Assembly (NCBI GenBank): GCA_937136055.1
Contig: CAKZOD010000061.1
Location: 1 to 64,000 of the forward strand
Direction: 5' to 3'
Length of the DNA stretch: 64,000 nt
Source of the DNA: an uncultured Oceanospirillaceae bacterium
Lineage (GTDB): Bacteria; Pseudomonadota; Gammaproteobacteria; Pseudomonadales; Balneatricaceae
Positions 9,387-18,779 of the stretch are shown here, one piece after another (position 1 is the stretch's first letter; each line of letters opens with the position of its first letter). Made by a program: the position numbers and the translations under genes. Under the pieces are notes generated by a model. The model saw only the letters and a program-made list of their open reading frames with translations. It was not told the DNA's origin and made no database searches.

Positions 9387-10559
9387 ATGTACACTGATAG
9401 CAGCTATTTAGATTGGCCTTTTTTTGATGATCATCATCGTCTATTGGCGCAAGAATTAACAGCGTGGTGTGAGCAGCATTTACCTGTACCACATGATGAT
9501 GTAGATCGAGCTTGTAAATCGCTGGTGGCAATGCTCGGTGAAGGCGGTTGGCTAACCTACAGTGCAGTAGACCCTAGTAATGTTCAGGCGTTAGATGTGC
9601 GCAGCTTGTGCTTGATTCGTGAAACGCTTGCCCGCTTTGATGCACTGGCAGATTTTGCCTTTGCAATGCAAGGCTTAGGCACCGGGGCAATCAGTTTATT
9701 TGGCACAGATGTGCAGCGCCAACGTTTAAAAGAAACACGCAATGGCAAGCAACTTTCAGCATTTGCTTTAACCGAAGCACAATCTGGGTCTGATGTTGCC
9801 AACATCACCATGACAGCCACCAGAGAAGGTGATAGCTATATCCTAAATGGTGAAAAGACGTGGATCTCAAACGGTGGCATTGCCAACGTGTATTGTGTTT
9901 TTGCAAGAACAAGCGATGAGCGAGCAAATGGTAAAGGGGCAAAAGGGCTAACGGCATTTATCGTCGATAGCGAAACGTTAGGATTCAGCATTAAAGAGCG
10001 TTTACACACAATAGCACCGCATCCATTAGCGACATTGAATTTTGACAATGTGCGTATTCCTTTAGCAAATCGCATCGGTGAAGAAGGGCAAGGTTTTAAA
10101 ATTGCCATGTCGGTGTTAGATGTTTTTCGCTCAACTGTCGGCGCTGCTGCTTTGGGTTTTGCCAAGCGCGCACTCGCAGAAACTGTAGCACGGGTGCAAT
10201 CGCGTGAGTTATTTGGCAACCCATTAATTGAGCTGCAAATGGTGCAAGGGCATATCGCGCAAATGGCGTTAGATGTAGATGCTGCAGCGCTGCTTATATA
10301 CCGCGCAGCTTGGACTAAAGATAATGGTGCAGCACGTGTAACCAAAGAAGCGGCGATGGCAAAACTGTATGCCACAGATCATGCCCAAAAAGTAATTGAT
10401 ACCGCAGTGCAACTGCACGGTGGTGATGGTGTGCGCAGCGGTACAGTTGTGGAAACACTGTATCGCGATATACGCGCACTGCGTATATACGAAGGCGCTT
10501 CTGATGTGCAAAAAATCGTGATTGCACGTCAAGTTATGCAAGATGCCGCTAAACAGTAA
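9387..10559 (+). CDS. Acyl-CoA dehydrogenase of the anthraniloyl-CoA operon
   Basis: A 390-residue acyl-CoA dehydrogenase. It has the flavin-contact stretch FALTEAQSGSDVANI, the middle-domain TWISNGG, and YEGASDVQKIVIARQVM with the catalytic Glu near the C-terminus. It would introduce a double bond into an alicyclic or open-chain CoA ester. In-frame starts exist at 9351 (GTG), 9375 and 9387. The last (MYTDSSYLDWPFF) is preferred by length and by the nearest usable GGAG, although the spacing of 12 bases is long. It follows the hydratase by 75 bases and is part of the same operon. Confidence 0.87.
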   Translation: MYTDSSYLDWPFFDDHHRLLAQELTAWCEQHLPVPHDDVDRACKSLVAMLGEGGWLTYSAVDPSNVQALDVRSLCLIRETLARFDALADFAFAMQGLGTGAISLFGTDVQRQRLKETRNGKQLSAFALTEAQSGSDVANITMTATREGDSYILNGEKTWISNGGIANVYCVFARTSDERANGKGAKGLTAFIVDSETLGFSIKERLHTIAPHPLATLNFDNVRIPLANRIGEEGQGFKIAMSVLDVFRSTVGAAALGFAKRALAETVARVQSRELFGNPLIELQMVQGHIAQMALDVDAAALLIYRAAWTKDNGAARVTKEAAMAKLYATDHAQKVIDTAVQLHGGDGVRSGTVVETLYRDIRALRIYEGASDVQKIVIARQVMQDAAKQ

Positions 10560-10666
10560 TTGAATTATTTACCCCATTTAACGGTGGGAAATTAAATTAA
10601 TATCAGAGCAATATAAACGCTTTTAAACCCTAAAAAATGCTAATAAATAATGGGGAAAAGAAAACC

Positions 10667-12298
10667 ATGCAGACAAATTTACTAACGAGTGCCCATACCG
10701 ATACTTTCTGTCGCGATAATTTACCCGCGCAGGATTTATGGCCAGAGCTCAACCATCAATCGTTTGATTACCCAGCACAACTAAATGTTGCGTGGGAACT
10801 GACCGATAAAATGGTTAATCAAGGCTATGGTGATCATACCGCGTTGATCGGAAATGGACGCCGCCGTACTTATAAAGAATTGACTGATTGGTCGAATAAG
10901 CTTGCCCATGCATTAGTAGAAGACTTTGGGGTTAAACCGGGAAATCGCGTTTTAATTCGCTCAGCGAATAACCCAGCGATGGTTGCTTGCTGGTTAGCGG
11001 CGACAAAAGCCGGTGCTGTGGTCGTCAATACCATGCCGATGATTCGCGCAGGTGAAATAAGCAAAATAGTTGATAAAGCCGAAATTAGTATAGCGCTATG
11101 TGACACCCGCTTAATGGATGAGATAGTGCTGTGTGCGAAAGACAGCAAACATCTCAAGCATGTTATTGGCTTTGATGGCACCGCCAATTTTGATGCTGAG
11201 CTTGATCGCTTAGCACTGAATAAGCCGGTACAGTTTGAATCAGTGCAAACAAGCAGTGATGATGTAGCGCTATTAGGTTTCACCTCAGGCACGACAGGCG
11301 AGCCTAAAGCTACTATGCATTTTCATCGCGACTTATTAATCATCGCAGATGGTTATGCAAAAGAAGTGTTAAACGTCACCTGCGATGATGTATTTGTTGG
11401 CTCTCCGCCAATAGCTTTTACGTTTGGTTTAGGAGGACTAGCAATATTCCCATTGCGCTTTGGCGCCGCTGCAACCTTGCTTGAAAAAGCAACGCCTCCC
11501 GATATGATCGAAATTATTGAGACTTATAAGGCAACAGTCAGTTTTACAGCGCCAACCGCTTATAGAGCAATGCTTGCTGCGATGGATGAAGGTGCTGATT
11601 TGTCGTCTCTCAGAGTTGCTATATCAGCAGGGGAAACTCTACCTCAAGCGATTTATGATGAGTGGAATGAGAAAACCGGCAAGCCAATTTTAGATGGCAT
11701 CGGTGCCACTGAAATGCTGCACATCTTTATCAGTAACCACTTAAATGACAGAAAAGCCAATTGCACCGGTAAGCCTATAGTCGGCTATCAAGCCAAAATT
11801 GTCGATGACAACATGCAGGAAGTTGCCCGCGGTGAAGTGGGCAAGTTAGTGGTGAAAGGCCCAACAGGCTGTCGCTACCTAGCGGATGATCGTCAAAGCG
11901 AATATGTGCGCGACGGCTGGAATGTCACCGGCGATGCATTTTATCAAGACGAGCAGGGCTTCTTTCATTTTGCTGCCCGTGCAGATGACATGATTATTTC
12001 ATCGGGCTACAACATCGCAGGACCTGAAGTTGAGGCGTGTTTGTTGCTACATGAAAATGTCGCGGAATGTGCCGTGATTGGTATTGCTGATGATGCCCGT
12101 GGTCAACTAGTGTGTGCGTACGTTGTGCTTAAAGAAGGCGTTGACGTTGAAGAGCAAACCATTAAGCAATTGCAAGATCATGTAAAAGCGACAATAGCCC
12201 CTTACAAATATCCCCGTGAAGTACGCTTTTTGGCGGCGTTGCCAAAAACAGCCACTGGGAAAATACAACGTTTTCAGTTAAAAAACCAAGAGATATAA
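10667..12298 (+). CDS. abmG: 2-Aminobenzoate-CoA ligase
   Basis: This 543-residue AMP-forming acyl-CoA synthetase belongs to the benzoate-CoA ligase group. It has the P-loop-like GFTSGTTGEPKATMHFHRD, the motif LDGIGATEMLHIF, the hinge DDMIISSGYNIAGPEVE and the C-terminal catalytic lysine in LPKTATGKIQR. GATEMLHIF is typical of aryl-CoA ligases, and the neighbouring abmA makes anthranilate the likely substrate. The start at 10667 (MQTNLL) is preferred over 10637 because a GGGGAAAAG ribosome site precedes it. It activates the anthranilate released by the next gene's product. Confidence 0.9.
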   Translation: MQTNLLTSAHTDTFCRDNLPAQDLWPELNHQSFDYPAQLNVAWELTDKMVNQGYGDHTALIGNGRRRTYKELTDWSNKLAHALVEDFGVKPGNRVLIRSANNPAMVACWLAATKAGAVVVNTMPMIRAGEISKIVDKAEISIALCDTRLMDEIVLCAKDSKHLKHVIGFDGTANFDAELDRLALNKPVQFESVQTSSDDVALLGFTSGTTGEPKATMHFHRDLLIIADGYAKEVLNVTCDDVFVGSPPIAFTFGLGGLAIFPLRFGAAATLLEKATPPDMIEIIETYKATVSFTAPTAYRAMLAAMDEGADLSSLRVAISAGETLPQAIYDEWNEKTGKPILDGIGATEMLHIFISNHLNDRKANCTGKPIVGYQAKIVDDNMQEVARGEVGKLVVKGPTGCRYLADDRQSEYVRDGWNVTGDAFYQDEQGFFHFAARADDMIISSGYNIAGPEVEACLLLHENVAECAVIGIADDARGQLVCAYVVLKEGVDVEEQTIKQLQDHVKATIAPYKYPREVRFLAALPKTATGKIQRFQLKNQEI

Positions 12299-12303
12299 GA
12301 AAA

Positions 12304-13521
12304 GTGGAAGATTTAAAGCAGATATTTGCACAAACCAAAAAAGCCTTCGATTTACCTGAAGGTATGATTTATTTAGATGGTAACTCTCTTGGCCCGATGA
12401 CACATGCATCAAGAGCACGTTTAATTGACGAGTTAGACAACCAATGGTCCAAAAAGCTAATCAAAGGCTGGAATGAATCGGGCTGGTATCTATTGCCACA
12501 AGTTGTGGGTGATAAAATTGCTAACCTTATCGGTGCTAGTAAAGGCACTGTTACCACAGCTGATAATACTAGCATCAATGTACACAAGGTTTTATCAGCG
12601 GCATTGTCATTAAATCCTGAAAGACGTGTGGTTTTATCAGATAGCGGTAACTTCCCAACGGATTTGTATGTTGCCCAAGGGATTATCGCCAAGCTTAATG
12701 AGACGGCTGATGTGCCTTATGAGTTAAAAGTAGTGACGCCTGAAACGGTTCTTGATGCCATTGATGAAGATATTGCCGTAGTGATGGTCACCCAAGTTGA
12801 TTATTGCACGGGTCGTTTACACGACATGGAAAAAATTGTCGAAAAAGCTAAGCAATTAGGCGTGAAGACGATTTTAGATCTGTGTCACAGTGGCGGTGCG
12901 TTGGATGTTCAGGTTGAAAAGCTAGATGTCGATTTTGCGGTAGGCTGTGGTTACAAATACTTCAATGGGGGCCCAGGAGCTCCGGCTTTCGTATACGTTA
13001 AATCATCGTTAATTAATGACATTCAACCGGTACTCACCGGCTGGATGGGACACGACAGCCCGTTTGCATTTGATGCGCAATACACCCCGATGCAAGGTAT
13101 TGGCAGAATGCGGGTAGGGACTCCTTCAGTACTAGGGCTCACTTGCTTAGATGCGGCCTTAGATGTTTGGGAAGGTGTTTCTTTAGCGCAAGTACGCCAG
13201 CGCTCTTTAGAGCTCTCGCAGCTATTTATCGATGAAGTGGCAGTGCGCTGTCCTGATTTAAAATTAGCTACACCGCTGAACCCGGATGAGCGAGGCTCGC
13301 AGGTCTCATTTCATTTTGATGAGGCATACGCACTGGTACAAGCGTTGATTGCGCGTGGAGTTATCGGTGATTTCAGAATGCCGAATGTTGCACGCTTTGG
13401 TATCACACCATTGTATCTTGATGAGCAAGATATTATTCAGGCAGCAGAGCACTTAGAAGACGTCATTAAAACGCGTAGCTGGGATTGCCCAGAGTTTAAA
13501 ACGAAAAACGCAGTGACCTAA
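12304..13521 (+). CDS. kynU: Kynureninase
   Basis: This 405-residue PLP enzyme of fold type I cleaves kynurenine to anthranilate and alanine. MIYLDGNSLGPM near the N-terminus and CGYKYFNGGPGAPAF, with the PLP lysine K218, are kynureninase hallmarks. WMGHDSPFAFD and FRMPNVARFGITPLYL also fit. The start is GTG, five bases after the ligase stop, so the two genes are probably coupled. With the formamidase gene across the divergent promoter, it links tryptophan breakdown to the CoA-dependent anthranilate route. Confidence 0.95.
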   Translation: MEDLKQIFAQTKKAFDLPEGMIYLDGNSLGPMTHASRARLIDELDNQWSKKLIKGWNESGWYLLPQVVGDKIANLIGASKGTVTTADNTSINVHKVLSAALSLNPERRVVLSDSGNFPTDLYVAQGIIAKLNETADVPYELKVVTPETVLDAIDEDIAVVMVTQVDYCTGRLHDMEKIVEKAKQLGVKTILDLCHSGGALDVQVEKLDVDFAVGCGYKYFNGGPGAPAFVYVKSSLINDIQPVLTGWMGHDSPFAFDAQYTPMQGIGRMRVGTPSVLGLTCLDAALDVWEGVSLAQVRQRSLELSQLFIDEVAVRCPDLKLATPLNPDERGSQVSFHFDEAYALVQALIARGVIGDFRMPNVARFGITPLYLDEQDIIQAAEHLEDVIKTRSWDCPEFKTKNAVT

Positions 13522-13591
13522 ACCCAACTATTACGGTCAGCCGTGGGATTGATTACCTGCGGCTTACCCATTGTTATTGATGGAAAATATT

Positions 13592-13978
13592 ATGAAATTT
13601 TTACACCCAGAAGGATGGAAGCCAGCACTAGGTTACGCTAACGGTATTATTACTAGTGGCCAAACAATTTATGTCGGCGGACAAATAGGCTGGACAGCGG
13701 ATCAAGTTTTTGAAACCGATGATTTTGTCGGCCAGTGCTTACAGGCGATGAAAAACATCGAGGCGATACTGGCAGAAGCCGGTGCAACGCCAGCAAACGT
13801 GGTGAGATTGACTTGGTATGTGACTGACAAGCAAGAGTATCTTGCAGCCCAAAAAGCATTGGGCGAAGCGTATCGCTCAGTTTTCGGCAAGCATTTTCCA
13901 TCCATGACAATGGTGCAAGTGGCTGACTTAGTTGAAGATAGAGCAAAAGTTGAAATTGAAGCGACAGCGGTTATATAA
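13592..13978 (+). CDS. Rid-family (YjgF/YER057c/UK114) protein, non-canonical
   Basis: This 128-residue protein has the Rid fold signatures: ITSGQTIYVGGQIGW, AMKNIEAILAEAGATPANVVRLTWYV and the C-terminal KVEIEATAVI. Canonical RidA imine deaminases carry an essential Arg in VEVARLP. Here the matching segment reads VQVADLV, with Asp112 in that place, so it belongs to an arginine-lacking Rid subgroup. Position at the end of the operon suggests work on an amino or enamine CoA intermediate, but classical imine hydrolysis is doubtful. The start at 13592 follows a GGAAA site; in-frame ATGs at 13571 and 13580 are less likely. A terminator follows. Confidence 0.85.
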   Translation: MKFLHPEGWKPALGYANGIITSGQTIYVGGQIGWTADQVFETDDFVGQCLQAMKNIEAILAEAGATPANVVRLTWYVTDKQEYLAAQKALGEAYRSVFGKHFPSMTMVQVADLVEDRAKVEIEATAVI

Positions 13979-14000
13979 ATAACTTAGTATTGTCACCGAG

Positions 14001-14024
14001 AAAGCCGCTTTTGCGGCTTTTTTA
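14001..14024 (+). terminator. Rho-independent terminator of the anthraniloyl-CoA operon
   Basis: A perfect 8-bp stem AAAGCCGC/GCGGCTTT with a TTTT loop is followed by more T residues. It lies 22 bases after the Rid gene stop and ends the plus-strand operon. Confidence 0.85.
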
Positions 14025-14060
14025 ATATCTGAAAGTTACAAGCTTGAAGTTAGCGTTGCG

Positions 14061-14915
14061 CTAGCTTGTATGCTTTAGCGGCGTTTTTGTTTCAATGTTT
14101 TTAAACCATTGATACATAGGTTTCGTTGCTGCATTATCAATATTAGGTGCTGCGCGGTTATTGACTAAGTCCGCTTGGTTTACGGTGCGCATTTCAACAC
14201 TAAAGCGCGTGGCTTGTGTGCTGTTTGGCACACTTGCATGTAAGTGTGCGCTGGCAAAATTTAACACATCGCCAGGCTCAATGACTATTTTCACAACCTT
14301 GCTTTCATCAATACTCGTGGTAGGTGTCGGTGCACTAGGGTAGGCAACTTGACGTTCCGATTGAGTTTGATTGCGTGTTTTTAAAAACTCCTCAAAAGAC
14401 CACGTTGCAGTGGTATTAGCTAATGGCTTTTCCCAATAATCAGGATAAATAGCAATTGTTCGTTCACTTTCAAGGGAGAATATTGGTGCCCACCAGTTTT
14501 GCTGGCTATTGATATTACTTCCCCAAGTATCTCTGTGATGGCCTATCGCCGCACGTTGAGCACCTTGATGTTGATTTGAGAAAGGCACGACTCTCAAAGG
14601 GAAGTGATCATAAAAAGTGGTAGCACTGTCGACACCACATTCTTTTAACACATTGAAGAAAAGTGCACGAGCTTGTGCACTATGCCTAAACTGGCTTTGC
14701 ACATCTCCCATATCGAGTAGAAACTGCTGTTGTTCTAGTTGATTTTGCACAGTTGTGAAATCTTTCTCACCAAACTTGCTTTGTAGTAGCTCCTTTGTGA
14801 AATCGATTAAAGCCAGCATGCTAGGTAGCTGGCGATAAACTAATAAATCGCCAGCAAACAGGTGCTTAGCACGCTGCTCATCACAAATTGAATGGTTTAT
14901 AGAGATGATCTTCAC
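14061..14915 (-). CDS. Putative Fe(II)/2-oxoglutarate-dependent oxygenase (PhyH-like)
   Basis: The 284-residue protein shows an HxD iron motif in GHHRDTWGSN. Further on come a distal His in FASAHLHASVPN and a candidate 2-oxoglutarate-binding Arg in TRFSVEMRTV. This spacing fits the phytanoyl-CoA dioxygenase-like double-stranded beta-helix oxygenases. There is no signal peptide, so it is probably cytoplasmic. The substrate is unknown. It lies eight bases after the DUF1499 gene and is likely co-transcribed with it, an unusual pairing that gives no clear hint. Confidence 0.65.
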   Translation of the reverse strand: MKIISINHSICDEQRAKHLFAGDLLVYRQLPSMLALIDFTKELLQSKFGEKDFTTVQNQLEQQQFLLDMGDVQSQFRHSAQARALFFNVLKECGVDSATTFYDHFPLRVVPFSNQHQGAQRAAIGHHRDTWGSNINSQQNWWAPIFSLESERTIAIYPDYWEKPLANTTATWSFEEFLKTRNQTQSERQVAYPSAPTPTTSIDESKVVKIVIEPGDVLNFASAHLHASVPNSTQATRFSVEMRTVNQADLVNNRAAPNIDNAATKPMYQWFKNIETKTPLKHTS

Positions 14916-14923
14916 AGTAAAGC

Positions 14924-15376
14924 CTAAAACTCTGTTCTGATAGCTTCTACCCGTTCACGATTGACCCCAAAATCGCTTTTGCCAACACGTGATGCAGAGC
15001 GAAAGTGTAATAGGTTGTTTTCTTTATCAAAGCGCATTTCTATATCGTCAACGTATTTGAATAAATCAGAGGTGAAGGTTGCCGCTAAATAGTCCTCTTC
15101 TTGAGTAGTAACCTCTGCACCCATTTTGCTGATGATGCTTTTAACTTTGCTCAGTGCTTCTTGTGAAGACAGGCCAGCCGTATTCAACGGTTCGATAAAA
15201 TGCTCGTCAGGTATTTTCGTTTCACTGCATACACAGTTTGGTGTATTTGGGCAGGCTTGTAGTTTGCCATCCACTAAACCTGCTGCTTTACCTTGTTGAG
15301 ATTGAAAACCTAAGTAGCCAAAAAACAGGATAGGTAGGATCAGTAAGATTAAACCGACTATGTAGATTTTTTTCAT
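14924..15376 (-). CDS. DUF1499 family membrane-anchored protein
   Basis: The protein begins with one hydrophobic segment (MKKIYIVGLILLILPILFFG) that acts as membrane anchor or signal. The DUF1499 hallmarks follow: CPNTPNCVCS and the C-terminal RSASRVGKSDFGVNR. The biochemical role of the family is not established. The start at 15376 is preferred over an upstream frame because the hydrophobic segment follows directly, as in exported proteins. It is the first gene of a two-gene minus-strand unit. Confidence 0.85.
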   Translation of the reverse strand: MKKIYIVGLILLILPILFFGYLGFQSQQGKAAGLVDGKLQACPNTPNCVCSETKIPDEHFIEPLNTAGLSSQEALSKVKSIISKMGAEVTTQEEDYLAATFTSDLFKYVDDIEMRFDKENNLLHFRSASRVGKSDFGVNRERVEAIRTEF

Positions 15377-15562
15377 GATAAGTGTCTCTAGTACTTTAAA
15401 AATTGGCCGCAATTATAAAATTTTCATATCACGCAAGCCAGCTATATCTATTTCTTTGGCCTAGCTTTCGAGCTGGGTTAAGTTATGTAAAGATTATTGC
15501 GAAAAAGCCAGTGCCTACGCATACTTAGAAATAACAATTTAACTCAAAATGGCGGGGGAAGT

Positions 15563-16906
15563 ATGTTGCACCAAAAACAGATCGCTAAAGCAGCGCTGGT
15601 TTTTAGCCTTTTTTGTAACCAAGCCTTCGCTTTATCTATTGATGACAGTAAACATTTGTTGTTAAGAGCTGGTTTTGCAGCGCAACCTGATTTAATGGCA
15701 TCTGTGAGCGGATTGAGTAAATCGCAGTCGATCGATTTGCTGCTTAATAAATCGCCTAAAAAAATGGCTGTACCAGAGTGTGTGTTGAGCAAGCCACCTG
15801 CGAGAAAGGTACGAAAATCAATGACTAAGGAAGCACGTAGAGGGTTGCAAAAAGCGCAGCGCGAGTGCATTAATGATTTTAAACCTGCCTATTTAGCTTA
15901 TTTAGTTCAAGATGAAGCTATCTTAACCCATCAAATGACGTTGTTTTGGCACAACCTATTTACCAGTTCATTTCGTAAAGTAAAAAGCGCCAATTTGATA
16001 TATGAGCAACACAATACTCTCCAGCAACATGCGCTGGGTAATTTTGCTCAATTATTAAATGCGTTAGTGAAAGACCCTGCGATGCTGATTTATTTAGATA
16101 ATGTGAGTAACACAAAAAAGCGGCCGAATGAAAACTTAGCCCGTGAATTACTGGAGCTATTTACCTTAGGGGAGGGGAATTATAGTGAACAAGATGTAGT
16201 TAGTGCAGCCAAAGCATTAACTGGGCTAGGAGTTGATCGCAATACCTATCAGCAACGTTTTAATGCTAAGCGCCATGATAATAGTGTTAAAAATATTTTT
16301 GGCACACTGAAAATTAACGATGCAGATCAGCTGCTTAATGCCATTTTATCTCAAGCGCAAAGCTCGCGATATCTCACCGAAAGAATCTGGTTGCACTTTA
16401 TAAGTAAAGCAAATGATCAACAAATAGAGCGTTTGGCAAAAGGCTTTGCAAAAGATTGGAATATAAAAAAGCTGGTCAGGCAAGTTTTGCTCAGCGATGC
16501 TTTTTGGCAAGATCAAGGTCAGATGTTTAAATCCCCAGTTGAGTTAGTTGTCGGTAGCGGGAAAATGTTTGGCGGTGTAAAAATAACCGCCAAAAGAATG
16601 CTGCGCATGGCAAAACAAATGGGTCAAAATGTCTTTGACCCACCTAATGTAAAGGGCTGGCCGACAGGAAGTGGATGGGTTGATGCCAATACACTTATTG
16701 TGCGTCAACAATATTCAAATCAATTGATACGTGCATTGAGGAGTGATATGCGAGCATTGAATGAGAAGGTTTGCTCGATGTCATTTTTAAAATCATTAAG
16801 TGCTTTTGAATTACCTAAAATGCAATCCATGCAATCTATGAATAACGATATTTGTGCCCAACAACTCACTCAAATTATCAGCGATCCAAAATGGCAATTG
16901 AAGTAG
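15563..16906 (+). CDS. DUF1800 family exported protein
   Basis: A 447-residue protein with a Sec signal peptide ending near NQAFA-LS. The DUF1800 features are LLLRAGFAAQPD, the block MTLFWHNLFTSS, ENLARELLELFTLGEG, YSEQDVVSAAKALTG and DPPNVKGWPTGSGWV. The family is of unknown function and nearly always sits next to a DUF1501 gene, as here. Signal and partner place it in the periplasm. The start at 15563 follows GGCGGGGGAA. The codons upstream in frame add a non-signal extension and are probably not translated. Confidence 0.88.
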   Translation: MLHQKQIAKAALVFSLFCNQAFALSIDDSKHLLLRAGFAAQPDLMASVSGLSKSQSIDLLLNKSPKKMAVPECVLSKPPARKVRKSMTKEARRGLQKAQRECINDFKPAYLAYLVQDEAILTHQMTLFWHNLFTSSFRKVKSANLIYEQHNTLQQHALGNFAQLLNALVKDPAMLIYLDNVSNTKKRPNENLARELLELFTLGEGNYSEQDVVSAAKALTGLGVDRNTYQQRFNAKRHDNSVKNIFGTLKINDADQLLNAILSQAQSSRYLTERIWLHFISKANDQQIERLAKGFAKDWNIKKLVRQVLLSDAFWQDQGQMFKSPVELVVGSGKMFGGVKITAKRMLRMAKQMGQNVFDPPNVKGWPTGSGWVDANTLIVRQQYSNQLIRALRSDMRALNEKVCSMSFLKSLSAFELPKMQSMQSMNNDICAQQLTQIISDPKWQLK

Positions 16907-16998
16907 TAATTTATTTGCAAGTAAGTGCTAAAAAGATCGTAACTATTGTTCATTAAGCATTGTTCATTAAATATAGCCCACCAAAGGAGTATACAAGT

Positions 16999-18156
16999 AT
17001 GAACCGTAGAGAGTTTTTGCGTTTAGGTGCATTAACAATGAGTTCCCCTTTGGCTTTAAATACACCTTTAGTGATGAGTGCTCAACAATTACCAGTGCTT
17101 ATACTGGTTGAGTTAAATGGTGGTAATGATAGTCATAACACGGTAATTGACTTAAGCCAGTTGGAGCGTTATCAACAGTTGCGACCGCAACTAGCACTTA
17201 AAGAAAGTGAAAGGGTAAATATTGATGAGCACTTCGCCTTGCATCACTCGCTAGCTGGTTTTAAAGATATATGGCAACAAGGGGAGCTAGCGTTAGTTCA
17301 TGGGTTAGGTTATCCCGCACCTAATAAGTCGCATTTTAGATCCATCGATATCTGGGATACAGCAAGTAAATCTGATCAGTACCTTTCACAAGGTTGGCTG
17401 GCAAGTGTGTTAAATAAAGTGAGTGCTGATCCTATCAATGCGATGACATTTGGCCGCAACGCTAATGTTTTTGCTGGGGGAGATAGTCGTCATATTCAGC
17501 TTACAGATCTCAAGCAGTATTTGAAAAAGAAGGGAGGTAAGGCGCATTCCCAAACAGCGAGTCAAAACTCGGCGTTGAGTCACCTTTTGAGTTTAGATCA
17601 GAATAATTTTGATAGCAGAGTGAGTTTGCTACAAGGGCTTTCAAAAGATGTCAGTTTGAAAACAACTTTCCCAAAAACGGTGTTTGGTCGACAGCTAGCG
17701 GATGTGGCGAAGGTCATTCGAATGGATTTGAATATACCCGCATTTAAAGTTGCACTGGGAAGCTTTGATACCCACCGAGGACAAAAAAATAAGCATCAGC
17801 AACTATTAAAACAACTGGCTGATGGGGTGATGAGCCTTCGAGAGGAGTTGCAAAAATCAGGTCATTGGCCAAATGTATTGCTGATGACTTACTCTGAGTT
17901 TGGTAGACGTGCTGCGCAAAATGGCTCAGGAGGTACTGATCACGGTACAGCTGCCAGTCACTTCATAATGGGAGGAAGGGTTAAAGGAGGGCATCATGGT
18001 CAATACCCTTCTTTTGAACATTTAGTTGATAGAGATGTGGTTTACACTACCGATTTTAGGTCACTGTATCAAAGTGTTGTGCGCCAATGGTGGCAACAAA
18101 ATGATTTTTTGATAACCCATAATTTAGCAAATCTTGATTTAATCCATGAGAGTTAG
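16999..18156 (+). CDS. DUF1501 family exported protein (Tat-type signal)
   Basis: A 385-residue protein whose start at 16999 is fixed by AGGAG eleven bases upstream. The N-terminus MNRREFLRLGALTM has a twin-arginine motif, so Tat export is likely. LVELNGGNDSHNTVID, SHFRSIDIWDTAS, YSEFGRRAAQNGSGGTDHG and the terminal YTTDFRSLYQSV are typical of DUF1501, which is distantly related to the alkaline phosphatase/sulfatase superfamily. It forms a two-gene unit with DUF1800. Substrate and activity are unknown. Confidence 0.9.
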   Translation: MNRREFLRLGALTMSSPLALNTPLVMSAQQLPVLILVELNGGNDSHNTVIDLSQLERYQQLRPQLALKESERVNIDEHFALHHSLAGFKDIWQQGELALVHGLGYPAPNKSHFRSIDIWDTASKSDQYLSQGWLASVLNKVSADPINAMTFGRNANVFAGGDSRHIQLTDLKQYLKKKGGKAHSQTASQNSALSHLLSLDQNNFDSRVSLLQGLSKDVSLKTTFPKTVFGRQLADVAKVIRMDLNIPAFKVALGSFDTHRGQKNKHQQLLKQLADGVMSLREELQKSGHWPNVLLMTYSEFGRRAAQNGSGGTDHGTAASHFIMGGRVKGGHHGQYPSFEHLVDRDVVYTTDFRSLYQSVVRQWWQQNDFLITHNLANLDLIHES

Positions 18157-18779
18157 CAGAAGATTTGCTCAAACTTTAAAGCTGAATCAAGAGAAAGTCG
18201 CCGCCGCTAAAAATATAAACGTGAAAGTTATTTCTAAAATTTTAGATCAATAATTATGCATTGCGCTACAAAGATATCCTAATTTTTAATTATTTAAAAA
18301 ATAAATGATGCTTATATGAGTCATTTAATTTTATTTTATTGAGCGTAAAGTGATCGATTGTTAGTTTTTATTTTTAAAGCCCTTCATAGATCAGTAAGCA
18401 TTCATATTTTGGTTGTTTTCTTATTCTGCAAGTGCGTAGAAATGAATATTATCAAGCATTTCAGACTGTATCCTGAATGGCTCATATTTATGTTTGCTAT
18501 TGATTATTAATAGTTAAATCAAAAAACAGTATGCCCTCGATTATTTATCATATATGAAACTGAATACTCTGAAATAGCATTTTGAAAATTGATTATAAGC
18601 AAGAAATAGCTAAGTTCTGAGCTATAAACTCTCTTTTAAACTCCGCATTTTCTTCCCCTAAGCCCTGTAATGCTGCTGTAAGGCTATTGATAGCAGCGTC
18701 TTATGGTACTTAAGGCTAGTTGATAAACATAGCTTGATATTGTTATCGTATTATTGAATTAATTAATGGGAGAGTCTGT
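18157..18779. other. AT-rich intergenic region
   Basis: I see no supportable gene in this stretch of about 620 bp. Two similar blocks, AAGGCTATTGATA near 18680 and AAGGCTAGTTGATAAA near 18712, lie shortly before the chemoreceptor start and may be part of its promoter or a binding site. They were not recognised as a sigma-28 promoter. Confidence 0.4.

Noticed and set aside
18146..18253. 35-aa plus-strand frame after the DUF1501 gene
   Set aside because: It starts inside the previous gene, has no ribosome site and no recognisable features.
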